Of a stretch of DNA of 64,000 nt, positions 1 to 11,800 are shown piece after piece. Position 1 is the first letter of the stretch; every line of letters begins with the position of its first letter. The translations under genes and the position numbers were made by a program. The notes beneath the pieces were generated by a model, which saw only the letters and a list, made by a program, of their open reading frames with translations, made no database searches and was not told the origin of the DNA. The DNA comes from Spirodela intermedia (taxonomy: Eukaryota; Streptophyta; Magnoliopsida; Alismatales; Araceae), in contig LR746264.1 in assembly GCA_902729315.2 (NCBI GenBank), positions 1,118,501-1,182,500 on the forward strand, in the 5' to 3' direction.

Positions 1-3000
1 TAATTCTATTATTATAAACCTTATCAAATTATTCTTCCATACATTCTATAATAAATAAAAAAAATTAAGCTCCTGAAGCAATCATGCACAAAAATATCTA
101 TTTGATATAATGTTTTGCAAAAGTACATCTAAACAATATCTTTCTTAAGCATGTTTGAAGAATTGGAGTCTCAACTAGTTGAAGTTAAGGTTTGAGATAC
201 TGTATGCCTTGTCCTTATTATATTATTTTGGGTTTTGATTATTTATTTGTGCACGTTGATGACAATAGTGGCACTTGTCTTTTGACCAAAACAATTGATA
301 CCTTATGACTATACTAAATACTTTTCACAATAAGTAGCTAAATAATTGAAGTAAAAGTAGGAAGGAGATCTTGGCAAGTTTTTTCACACAAAATTTCTGT
401 TGTGTAGTTTAAATAAACGATGGAGCTAAATAATATAGAAGATGAATACAAAATGCCTCATGATAAAAATTATACTAGATACTTCTCTTAATGAAGAAAG
501 TGAGATATTGAAATATCTATTTAGCTATATGAACCAAAAAAATGATACATTTATAGAAAGTCAACTGAATTAGAAATCAAAATAAGTATTCTCCTATTTG
601 TATTGTCTTATTCATAATATTATTTAACTTCATTCTTTTTAAGATAATCATATTTAGTCTTAAAAAATCCATGGCCTCTAGAATAAAACTTTTTAATGAC
701 AATTACCAATGGTTGTGCTTATCTTTGTCCATCTTAACTAGTATAACTTGTGTAGATTCCAATGTTATTAGAAGAATGAAAATTTCACTTTAAGAAGCCT
801 ACATTTTCAACATTGAAACTAGGAAGACTCCAAAAGCCAACATGAAGCTTTCCTTTCATGTTATGGAGTACTACAGAAAGTAACAACAGTAACAATAAAG
901 GGAGAAGTTAAAACTTTAACATTATCAAATGAAAGAGCACATAAAAGGTAAGACTGTGGCATGATTGTAGCTTTAGTAGACATTAACAAATTGAAGCCAA
1001 AGATCATGTTAGGACTAGCATTTTGATGTTCATAAATAAATTAAACATATATTTATAATGAAATATTGCACTATTTTTTTTAGACTACACTAATCAACAA
1101 ATCAAGATTAATACTCTAGATCTAGTTTTGTTGGCTGTTAATACGGTTTTTCTTGCCTTAAATGAAGAAATCAGGCATTAAGAAACATATCGATATCAAA
1201 CCAAGTCAAAACAGATCAAAAGAAACTAATTTAGAAGAAACATAAGAAGTTAATAGAAAATGTATCAACGCATGTCTTGACATACTAAATCAGTGTCTCA
1301 ATTTACTTGAAGAAAGATAAGAATCTCAACCTAGTAAAGTTAGTGTGTCAACCCATAATTATTCAAATAAGAGATAATGATGACACTTCTACTAAGGAAA
1401 ATTGACTAGGCAAATGGTAGATATGATTGTGCAAGCAGCACACCAAGAATTAGTTGTAAGCCACATGTGGCAGCTATTCAACCAAAGACCAGCAATGAAA
1501 GCATCCAATGAAGAATGACATGTGCCATCATCTGATGCACAACAACATGTGGCAGAATATAGGCAGAAAAATGACATGTGATGATATGCAAGACATTTAG
1601 CAACCCATGGGACATGTGCAAAAGTATGAATGCTCGAGCAACACAAACTAGAATGGCTCAAGGTGACATGGGGTACAAGATGAAAGAATTAGCACATTTG
1701 ACACATGACAAGATCTCTAATAGCATAGTTGATCTCCTTTAAAGAAGGAGATAAGTGTGACACTGTATCTCTAACATGGACAGCATGACTAACAAATCAA
1801 CCAAATGTGGTAGGTGAATCTAACACAACAACATATTGTAACTCATATGAAGATCAACAAAATGTCAGATTTTTTGAGCAATGAAGTTTTTTGATTCAAA
1901 GTTCTGAGGCCGCTATATGTTATTTCAACATCTTATCATATGTGAAGGCATCTTGAGAGTACTTGTGACGTAGATAGATAAGCAATCTAGTTCATTGATG
2001 TCTAAATCTACCATCTAAAGGAGATTACATATCTCATAAAGTTCAATTATAATTTTCAATGAGAAAATAGTAAAAACGATGGGCAAGGACCCCTGATAGC
2101 AAGGTAAAAGAAAGTTAAAATATTATAAATGTTTATATTCTGGATGTTTTAAAGCTTTATGTGTTGACTTAGGGTGTCTACCCATGAATATTATGTTGAC
2201 TCATTATATTGTCCCAAGTGAGACATTATTAACCCATGGAGTTATGTGCTTACTCATTATAATTTTAATTTGCAAAAATAACTTTAAAAATAATAAATAT
2301 ACTAAGTAATTAATTCACCCCATCTATTGATATATTTTCTAACCTCTTATTAGGCAACCAATAGATTATACACCTTTAATGCCAAATGATGATGGACACT
2401 TCATGGATGATTAATAAGTAGGATAAGTTACAATCACAAGAATGAATCAAAATATTTCTGAACTTTATTAATATATGATCTTACAAGATTGATACAAGTA
2501 GAATAATAAATTATTATTTAAAATAATATTTAACAACTTAATGTAATGAGGGTCAACTAACACTCTTGAGACCAAGTTGTATCTTGAAATACATGATTGA
2601 AACTTTCATTTATATTATTTTTCCTTACGTGGTGTGATATTTCTACCTAAGTTTAGAATTGAGTGTCCAAAGAACTTTTTAGGTGTTCTAATAAAATTGT
2701 TGTGAAAGACATGATGATATTGGTTTGGAATTGGGATCTTATTAAAAATGTTCTACATTTCATTACAAAGTAGTTGGAAACTTAATAGTTCAAAAATCAA
2801 TTACCCAAACCTATGACTATTGTTATGTGTCAATCATTATTTGCACTTTTATCTAATTATGGTGAGGTCTCATATGCTTAAGAAAATCAGAAGCCTGGCT
2901 TGAATCAAACTACTACCTCAAATTGTAGATTTATGATAGCTTGATTTGAGAATCCTTTGAGAATTGCTAGGTGAGGAAGGTAGTTTTGTCACTTAGCAAA

Positions 3001-3140
3001 TAATGCCTTTAATTATTATGCAATATTTAGTTATAAGGATATTGACATCTTTATTTTCGGTTTTTTTAAATTTCATGAAATTACCATATTTAGAGGGTGA
3101 GAAATCTCTCATGAATTGAGAAATTTTTCATTGATTTTTT
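1..3140. other. AT-rich decayed repeat region, no gene seen
   Basis: No open gene is visible. Around 228-325 the + strand reads in one frame as a run resembling the Copia integrase segment that begins FVDDNS and leads into a lysine-rich stretch, but stops interrupt it soon after. At about 1740-1765 a purine-rich stretch is followed by TGTGACAC, which looks like a polypurine tract next to an LTR start. From 1440 to 1640 the word ACATGTG and close variants recur several times. The likeliest reading is an old Copia copy on the + strand, worn beyond clear domain calls. Confidence 0.35.
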
Positions 3141-3200
3141 TAGTAGGTCAGTGTTGTGACAATCGAATTAGAATGGACTACTCTTAAGAGATCTAGGAGG

Positions 3201-3202
3201 TT

Positions 3203-3251
<49 letters not shown>

Positions 3252-3275
3252 GTGTGTGTGAGTGAGTGAGTGAGT

Positions 3276-3315
<40 letters not shown>
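3201..3315. repeat. Compound TG / GAGT / AG microsatellite
   Basis: A run of TG dinucleotides (about 3203-3257, two TGCG interruptions) passes into about five GAGT units and then an uninterrupted AG run to 3315. The stepwise change of unit suggests the tracts arose from one another by slippage. It is not coding: the apparent reading frame across it consists of Ser-Leu and Thr-His dipeptide runs. Confidence 0.95.
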
Positions 3316-3317
<2 letters not shown>

Positions 3318-4009
3318 ATGCTGTCATAAAGCACAATCCAGATATGTATTATTTCTTAATTTAATAAAATATATATTTTTTGATGAAATAATTTTTTTTA
3401 TAGCATATATGTATAATATATTAATTTTATAAATGTATTTCAAGCTAGTTAGTGGATAACTAAAATTAAATAGTATATTGAATATTCTCAAATATGGTTT
3501 AATTTAATAAAAATATTTCACCACGTCGAAAAAACTCATTTTTTCACCCAATTAATATAGAATTCTGTGTTAAGATTTTAAGATAGTTCCTTGATCCCTT
3601 AGGAATCCTAAACCCAATGGCAAAGGCTCCAATCTTCTTTTTCCTTGTCGGGTCTGGGTCCCGGTACGGAATTTCCCCCGCATTCGGACATGCACCATCG
3701 GTTCAGTGGTTTTCCGAGGCGGTTTCTTGTGTCTTCTGCGGTTTTGGTGAAACCAGAGAAGGGGTAAGCGGGAGGAAGGGCAGGAGAAGCTTCCGTGTTA
3801 ATGAATGAGTTTTCCACGTAAGAGTCGCACTCGCTGTGTCCAACACTTCGCACCAAGACCCGGAAGACCCCATCTTTGTCTTCTCCCAACCTCTCGCTGG
3901 CCGACTTCTCTGCTCCGAGTTCCTAGCATTTCCGCGTCCTTTCTTCGCCTGTCTTTCCGCGTCCTTTCTTTGTCTGCCTTTCCATGCTTTCTGATTCCCG
4001 GAAGCTGTC

Positions 4010-4212
4010 CGGATATATAGAATAAAAAAGCAGCCGCCGGCAATAGGGAGGAAATGGTGTCATTTTGACTCCCTAGTCTCCACGGAAGAAGCTTGGCTTC
4101 TGAGGACTTCCGTCTCTTCTGGGCCGTCTGTGGATCTCCGGTGATACCCTCTTCTGAGAACCGAGTGGGGCCTAGAGTTGGGTTTTCTTTGTTAAGCATT
4201 TCTACGTATTCG
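4010..4212 (+). promoter_or_regulatory. Candidate core promoter and 5' UTR exon of guanylate kinase
   Basis: GGATATATAG at 4011-4020 is a good TATA box. Transcription would then begin near 4045, giving a 5' UTR exon that ends at 4212 with the strong donor GTAAGT. A UTR intron 4213-4559 ends in a T-rich stretch plus CAG, and a second short UTR exon from 4560 carries the start codon. The UTR intron contains a CTC trinucleotide run at about 4244-4270. Leader introns of this kind are common in plant housekeeping genes. The start site is inferred, not seen. Confidence 0.5.
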
Positions 4213-4595
4213 GTAAGTTAAGGTGGTTTTTTTCCCCCTTAGTCCTCCTCCTCCTCCTCCTCCTCCTCCTTGTTGAATTGCAGATTTTGTAGATTCCTTA
4301 TGTTTTTCCCAAAGCATGATTCTTGTACGATTATCTTTTTCATTAATTAATGGGATCCGAATCAAGTTTTTGGCATTTAGCTGGTACTCTTGTTAAATTC
4401 AGTGTCATTATCCCTTGACCGATTTAAATTAAAGTACTTTTTCCCGGATCTATTTTTTCATTTTTTCTCTTTTATTTCCATATTCGGGTATTTGATGTTT
4501 ATATATGCAATTTTAACCTTCAAGCCTTTTAAAAAAAATCTTCCTACTATTTTTTTCAGGTTGAGGAGGTTTAACTTGAGAGATTATCTCTTCTG

Positions 4596-7524
4596 ATGGT
4601 GAGATGTCTCATGGTTTATTATGCCGTTTCTTTCTTCCTGATGCGCTTCCGGATCAATGGAATGCTATTTAATAGTATTATAAAATAAAATGTGGGTCTG
4701 GAGTGTTTACTCATGAAATAGGCCTATGATCAGGGGGAAGAAGCTCATGCTTCCGTTCTCGACTGCTTGGGTGAAGACCAGCTCGTTGAGCTCGATTCAG
4801 GATCAAATTGCCATCAGACAGTCACCTTTGCTGGAGAGAAGATTGTGGGTCCAAAACCAAGACAGCTGAGTTGAATATTCATCTTGGAGCAGCTGTGCAT
4901 TCATTTATTGATGGCATCGCTTTCTTTGTGCAGTTTGTAATCGGTGAATTCAAAGATGACATTCTCCAGTCGTGTGGTGTTAGAATATTTGACAAGTCAA
5001 CGGGCAAGTGGTGAGCTATATTTCCCTCTCTGGCTTGTAACATTTGAACTGTTTCAGGTGCCTGAATTAGAACCCATCTTTTGATATCGACAGGACAATC
5101 CCCACCGTGCTCGGCTCTAAACCCGTTTCCATTAAAGCCCATTCCGCCATTCTTCTTGGCAAAGACCGCATTTTAGTTGTGAAGCAGAATTTATCATTGG
5201 ATGGCTGTGCCTGGTTTCTTGAGGTTTGAACCTTTCAAAGGCCCTTTTTCCCTTGGTTTTTTTCAATATGATTCTCATTCGGCTCTTGGGCAAAAATTAA
5301 TTTCGGCATCATCCTATCTTATAACCATCAGTCCACAATGTCTGCGAGTTGCCTCATCATATGGTAAGATGGTTCTTCAAAGCTAGAAACCCAGACAAAA
5401 TCTCCACCAGGAACTGATTGCTGTCTCTGAATTGAGTTAAAGGGACCCCTTTGCATTGATGGTGCACATGTTACAGCCTGCTTAGTATCTTAAACCCTAA
5501 TGTACTTTTCTTTGTGCTATGTTTCAGATCCTAATTTCTTCTCCATTCTTATCTTTTCTCATCCCTTCGCTTTGAAAGATCGACACGCCATTCATCAGAG
5601 AACAGAGAAGTATACTTGGTACCGAAGTGGTCGCATGGATCAAAGGTGTGATTGAAGATGACAGCCCAGTGCCAATAGTTATCAGCGGCCCCTCTGGCGT
5701 CGGGAAGGGAACCCTGATAATGAAGCTCATGAAAGAGTTCCCTTCTACCTTTGGGTTTTCCGTGAGTCACACCACCCGACTTCCCAGAGAAAAGGAGAAG
5801 GATGGAGTCCATTACCACTTCGCCCAGAGGAGTATCATGGAAAAGGATATCCGTGATGGAAAGTTCCTGGAATACGCATCAGTACACGGGAATCTGTATG
5901 GAACAAGCTTTGAAGCAGTCGAGGCAGTAGCCGATCAGGGGAAGGTGAGCAACCAAAAGTTATTATTTGTATGGAAATCCGTGGAATTTCACATATTAGA
6001 AATCTACAGATGGGTCTACTCGTTCATTCTCTATTGGTTTTGATTTGTATGGCCCGATACCTTTAAGATAATATCATACATTATATTATCTCTATTTTCT
6101 ATCACTGTTATATCATTTACATAGATTAAAAGTACCATAATTCTCATTGAAAGTAAATGTTTAACAGATAGAGCATTGTCTCTATTACTAGGTATATGAT
6201 CGACCTTTCTCATCATCTTTGTGAATCTCTCAAACCAAGTTCTTGGTGATTGTTTGAGCTCATATATGCTCGTCTTTAATTAATACATTATATCACTTAA
6301 AGGTAGTTTCATATCCTTGATGAACAAATCTCATATCCTCATTAAGTAGTCACTATAAAGATGTATATTTTATGTTGAATTGTTGTATGTATCCTAATCA
6401 TAATTAACAACTAAAAAAGTAAAATTATAACAATATCTATCCTTTCTAGCCCGAACCTGTCATGCCTGACAAGTGGGCTTGGAGTAATTGAGTTTGATGG
6501 CTCAATAATTCATACTTGTACTTAATTTCCGTGATTAACACAAGTTTTTTTTTGTTTCTGTTGCAGAGATGCATCCTTGATATTGATGTCCAAGGGGCTC
6601 GATCAGTTCGGGCTAGCCCGCTCAAAGCTCTGTTTATATTCATCTGCCCACCATCTTTCGAGGAACTTGAGAACCGCCTTCGATCTCGGTAATCGGATTC
6701 TTGATGCTCTGCTCCCTCCCTCCCTCCCTCATCATTTCCTCTTCTAGCAAAATTCAGAACTGAGTGTTATGATGATGCAATCTTCATGCAGAGGAACGGA
6801 GACCGAGGAACAGGTGCAGAGGCGGCTGAGTAATGCATGGGCGGAGCTCGAGCAGGGGAAGTCTTCCAACCTCTTCGACCATGTACTGGTCAACGACGAG
6901 CTCGAAGCCTGCTACAGAAAGCTAAAGGTGTGCATCATGTCTCGGCAACAGCCTCTTCTTGTCTCATCCAAAGCTTGATATTTCCAAACTTTATGATTCT
7001 TGGGCCAGCCCGGTTTCCTCTTAACGCCATTCTTTCGATCAATGCAGAAAATCCTTGCTCTCCATGGGTCCACAGAGCCAGCTTACCCACCTTGTAAGCG
7101 CAGTCTGCGGGGATCTCCCTCATCATCCTGCATCTCTTTCTGATACCATTCATTTCCATCTTACTAATCAAACATAGTACCATCCAGCTCCCAAGAGTGG
7201 TAAACTGCCCGTGTGTCGGTCGATCTCAAGATCCGACGAGAAGATCCTGATACACGGTAAAACTGCAGAAGCAGGCACGAGACCTAGCGTCACGTAAGCA
7301 CAAACTACTCTTCTCCTTCAGATCGCCATTTCGTCTTGGTTTCTATGCAAATAATCAGATATACCCACCCATTTGATATTTTGCTATGTTTTCGTCCAAA
7401 TAGATGCACAGTCGAAGCATCCTTGCTCAGTGGTGGCGCCCCCGGAAGAACAAAAGGGCTCAAGCTTCATGAGACTTCTTCTGACTCACCAGGCAATGGC
7501 TTGAATGGGATCAGGCTTCTCTAA
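4596..7524 (+). CDS. Guanylate kinase, plant AGK type
   Basis: Transfers phosphate from ATP to GMP to give GDP. The coding exons I assembled are 4596-4598, 4734-4844, 4934-5010, 5094-5223, 5579-5944, 6567-6688, 6792-6927, 7048-7093, 7188-7293 and 7404-7524; all joins keep frame and have GT-AG borders, giving 405 aa. The P-loop GPSGVGKGT is at residues 144-152, followed by the GMP-binding stretch SHTTR and DGVHYHF, and later LDIDVQGA. Residues 1-130 form the N-terminal extension seen in plant AGK proteins (FDKSTGKW, then [13 protein letters not shown]). The C-terminal tail holds [10 protein letters not shown], also typical of plant forms. The start is chosen because ATG followed directly by a donor and then GGGGAAGAA restores the usual Met-Gly-Glu beginning. 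No transit peptide is evident, so the product is probably cytosolic or nuclear. A retrotransposon scrap lies in the fifth coding intron. Confidence 0.9.
6031..6285 (-). mobile_element. Copia reverse transcriptase fragment in a guanylate kinase intron
   Basis: Read on the minus strand, this part of the intron 5945-6566 encodes a worn but recognisable Copia reverse-transcriptase segment: [15 protein letters not shown], then a stretch ending in [13 protein letters not shown], where the family has YVDD with its catalytic aspartates. One of the two aspartates is replaced by Asn. The insertion is antisense to the host gene and does not touch the splice sites. It closely resembles the same segment in the larger Copia copy at 51626-51892. 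Termini could not be defined. Confidence 0.75.
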
Positions 7525-8849
7525 CATCCCCCTGTCTTTCGGTGATTCATCCCCTCTCTCCCCTGCTAGAAGCCCACCCGACTGCAGATTTCATTCGACC
7601 AGAGGGAACACATTGGTTCCATCATCTCAAAGGAATGGCTCTTCTGCCTTGCTCTGGCTCTCTGTTCTGATCTGGGAGTTCTCCCCGGTTTTGTCCCAGC
7701 TGCTTGTTTTTCTTCATTCGATGCCAAGAATTTGCCATTTTAGTGACTTATGCCGCTGTAATTCTTGGGAACATGTGGACCAGGTAGCTGATGAGAGAGA
7801 AGCCATGGGGGGCAGCTGGGTTCAAGAGATTAGGACCATATCCAATCAGATTTGCCCAGCTGGCATTTAGACCTCTGATTCTGGTAAAAAAAAGTTAGTT
7901 CTTGGTCAGTCTTCTGGTCTATAACTGGGTGGTCTCCTCCTGTCAATCTGGCTTGGTGGTCCCCACATGTCGGTCAATTACCGTTGGAGCTACCCATAGT
8001 CTGAAAACTGGGCCGGGCCGGATTTTCATTCCGGGTGATTACTGGGCCTATGTCAGCAGAAGCTCGGCCCAAAGCCCGGGAATCTGACGTGGCGCCTTGA
8101 CGGGCTCTTATCCAGATCAGTCTGTTTCGAAAGAGCTTTCTTGATGAGACAGTCTTTGTGCTTTTCTGGAAAAGATCAACATAAAGCCTAAGGCCGGCCC
8201 ATTCTTTCATATTTAGACAGAGGGAAGACAGAGAGAGATGAACATAATTGTGAGGCGGCCGAGTGGCAAAGGAAAATGGGCCCAGATTCCTGGATGGGCC
8301 AGATCAGAGATGGGCCCGGGCTAAACCGGGCCTCATCTCTCATGGCTTTTAGACCCCGCAACTCGCAGGAAAGGGGATTTTTTTTAATTTCTTTCATGTT
8401 AAGAAACCGAAAATAGATGCGTTCAGATAAATAATGCGTCCACATTCGATGAACCTACTTGCTGCTAGGCTCCCCTAACTAGGTGGTGATAATCCCACCC
8501 CAATCTGGTCAACTCCGGGAAGCCTCCTACTGAGACAGTACGATGGTACATAAGGTCATAAAATCTCCGATGGCATGTTGTGGTGGCCCAGATGATGCCC
8601 TGAATCGACAGTTGACACAAGTGGGAGAGAAGAACAGGACCTCACTGTCATATAAAATAAACAGAGCGGGGCCCATGTGGGGTGGAAATATCTCCCTCGA
8701 TTCGTCCACATCCCGCGCCCCGCCGCCACACGCGTAGATATCTTGGCGGCAGCCTGCCACCTGCGGGGATTCTTCTTCTTCTTCTTCTTCTTCGACTACT
8801 GGTGCCTAGGGCCTGAGGATTCGGAGGCTCTAGTGCTCTGGCTCTGACG
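7525..8849 (+). promoter_or_regulatory. Guanylate kinase 3' region and sulfite reductase promoter/5' UTR
   Basis: No gene is seen here. The left part should hold the guanylate kinase 3' UTR. Nearer the next gene, CATATAAAATAAA at about 8649-8661 is a plausible TATA box about 190 bases before the sulfite reductase ATG. A TTC trinucleotide run at about 8769-8792 lies in the inferred 5' UTR; CT-rich leaders of this kind are common in plant genes. The polyadenylation site of the first gene and the exact transcription start of the second are not determined. Confidence 0.5.
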
Positions 8850-11800
8850 ATGGCGGAGACGATCGGAGCTGCGAGTTCTCTGTCGTTGGGAGAGCGGATG
8901 GTCCGCATGCAGGGCTACCAGGGACTGAGGTCGGTCGGATTTGCCGCCATGCCGAGGCCTGTCCGTGCGTTGCCCTCGCCGTGCTCCAGCAGCTCGTCCG
9001 TCGTCACCGCTGTGTCCACTGTGAGTGTCTTCTCGTTTTTTGTGTTGGATTCGTTGGTTGTTCTTGCTCCGCTAATGATGGCTGGTGATACTCTGTGGAC
9101 GAGATGAGTATTGACGCCTAGACTTTTGGTAATGAGAGGTTTAGTAATCCGATGTATGGTATTCTAGAATGGGAGATGGCGGATTTTGACAGAAATACTA
9201 AGAGTAGACCAAAACATTATCCGAGTAGTTGCTCTCAATACGACTACACACGTCTGCTCTCAATAGAAAAATTAGAATGATGAAAACTCTTAGATCTCGC
9301 TAGCGATGTTGAATTCATGGTAATATCCACTTTTTATTATTCAGAGGCCATTACTTTTGTCCGCATTTTTTATTTTCTTGATTGCATTTTCGTTTCTTTC
9401 TCAGTTCCCCTCTTCTTTATACTATCTGTTCTACATCTGTCATGAAAATTTTCTTTTCCATTTCCTTTGATCTTAAAATCATTTAAAAAATATGTTTCAA
9501 AATTTTCTATTATTTTTATCTTCACTCTAGTCGTTGATTTCTCAATTGGAAACCAAATCTGAAGGTATTTTATGGATTTTTGGTGCTCAAAACGTTTGAT
9601 TACAATCCATCCGATCATCAATGGATGCCCAACCACTGTTTTAAAATTTATTTCAAATATCTGCTTTGAAGTACGATACCGAAAATAGTGCATCTAGGAA
9701 TCATAATAACATCTTCATGGTGTCTGTCGATGCTCGGGTGGAGAGAAAGGAATGAGATCAATGGATAAGATTATGCAAGTGTTTCAGTTTGCTTTTCTTC
9801 TAATTTGATGTTCATGTGTATATTTATGTGTATCTAATTATATTTTCCGAGTGTTTATTGGATTTTGCTTCATTCCCTTGCCTGATAATTATCCTGGATA
9901 TATAGCATACCGCTATATCAAATTTCATTTTTTTTTTTCTTTTATCTTTGACATTTCCATGAGTTAGAGGAATCTTTGATACCTGCCCTGTAGTTTTACG
10001 AGGTAAAATAACAAAAATGGAACTCATATTGCTTGCAGAGTATTAATGCCAGGAAGTGTGGGTGGTCGTAAAACTTTGTGAAATCTCTGGATTCATGACT
10101 GGATATGGCTGAGGGGAATTTATGGCACAATGCGATGATTCTGTTAATTTTCCAATTTTCAGGTTGGGATTAGCCAACTACGGTCACTACCAATTTATTG
10201 AGGAATGAATGGAAATGTTAATAGAGGGTAGAAGGAAAGGAACAGGTGGAAAGAGATTGTGCATAGAAAAAGAGAGGGGATTGGAGGGTGGATACAAGAG
10301 AAGGAAAGTTAAAACAGAGGGGGGGTAAGCAGCGGATAGATATGCTGTTCACTACCAAAATACTGTGATGTCTGGTGATGTACTCTGTTCTCTTCTTTCT
10401 TTAGAAGTTCATGTCCCAAGCGAGCTATGAGGAAGTGGTCACCATGGATGACAAACGCCATACAAAATAAAAAAATAAACCCTTGTGTTTAACATTAACT
10501 AGATCCCAATCTCTACTCCATTTTGCTAGCATCTATGTGATAAAAAGGAAAATGAGAAAATATGCCAAAAATAACTGCAAGGAAAGGGAATCCATAAAAG
10601 AGGCAACAAACATATGAACCTGAAAATATGAAGGATAGAAAATGCTCAGTAGCCTAAAAGACAACTTCGCATTCTCTTTTAATTTTTGAACATCAGGGCC
10701 ATCTGTCTTTCTGACAGATGTCTTGGCCTGGTTACAACGATTCTTTGCCAAGGCATCTGTTACTCTGTTTCCTTTCTTCCAGGGAAGATCAAATGGCAGG
10801 GATGTTTGTCCACAGGCTCCGAGTCATTTGTAGATACCACCTCATTGTGCGAAAGCAGTTAGCATACAATGTCATACCTTCTAGTTTTTCACTTTTTTTT
10901 ATTCCGTAGGCTACACACTTTAGCTCAAAGATAAATTTATGGAGCATTGTTTCAACTCGATTGCGAGCATCAGGACTCTTGTACATTTTCAAATGAAGAG
11001 ATAGTGATTTCTGTTGTCATTTGCTTTTAGAATTATTCAATATATATCGCTAAGGTTTGGCAAATTGAATATTGTTGTGTCTGACAAAAGGCTGCTTTAA
11101 ACTCGTCAATTCTAGTCTTGGCTATTGGGTTCATTTTCATGTTCGTACGATGCTAGTATGTGCTTGATGCTAGCATGCTATTAGGTGATGTTTGATAGGG
11201 AATATTTTTTAAAATATGATAGATGATGTTCTGTGGTGAAGAATTTTCTGCTTGCCGTTTTAGTGTTCAACTGATTCTTTATTACATTGAATAATGCCAG
11301 GTCTATGGTGCGGACAGAAATTGTAAATATTTATGCGTGCAGTACTTAGAATGTTAAAGAAAATCAATTCATGCTAAGTAAAATTAGCTCTGCTTCTATG
11401 AGGCGGGTTGACAAAGTTCCACATTGCATTTATCATATATTGGTGTGCGTTGGTGTTGATTAGCATTATAATCTTAGGTAAACTTGTCGTGATATGATTC
11501 ATCTATTATGTACTATTTTTCCGTTTTAGTTGTTCTTTGTGTGAAGATTTAGTTATGTCTCTTTCAGTCGACTCAAGGTTGTGCTTCGTTACAGAGAGGA
11601 TTGTTCTTTGGTCCCTCTGTTTGCCCCCATTGTTTGTGCTTGAATTTGGTGTTTTATTAGCGGAGAATTTTTTTTTTCTCCCCTTTCATCTGCATAATGA
11701 CTTCAATTCCTTTTACAGCCTGTGAAGCCAGACCCAACTCAAGTTAAGCGCAGCAAGGTGGAGATATTTAAAGAACACAGTAACTTTCTTAGGTACCCCC

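Noticed and set aside
3140-3334. 64-codon open frame on the minus strand
   Set aside because: It is the dipeptide translation of the microsatellite.
3617-4199. Open frames on both strands just upstream of guanylate kinase
   Set aside because: They overlap each other and the inferred promoter and leader exon, and show no family resemblance; chance frames in GC-rich DNA are likelier.
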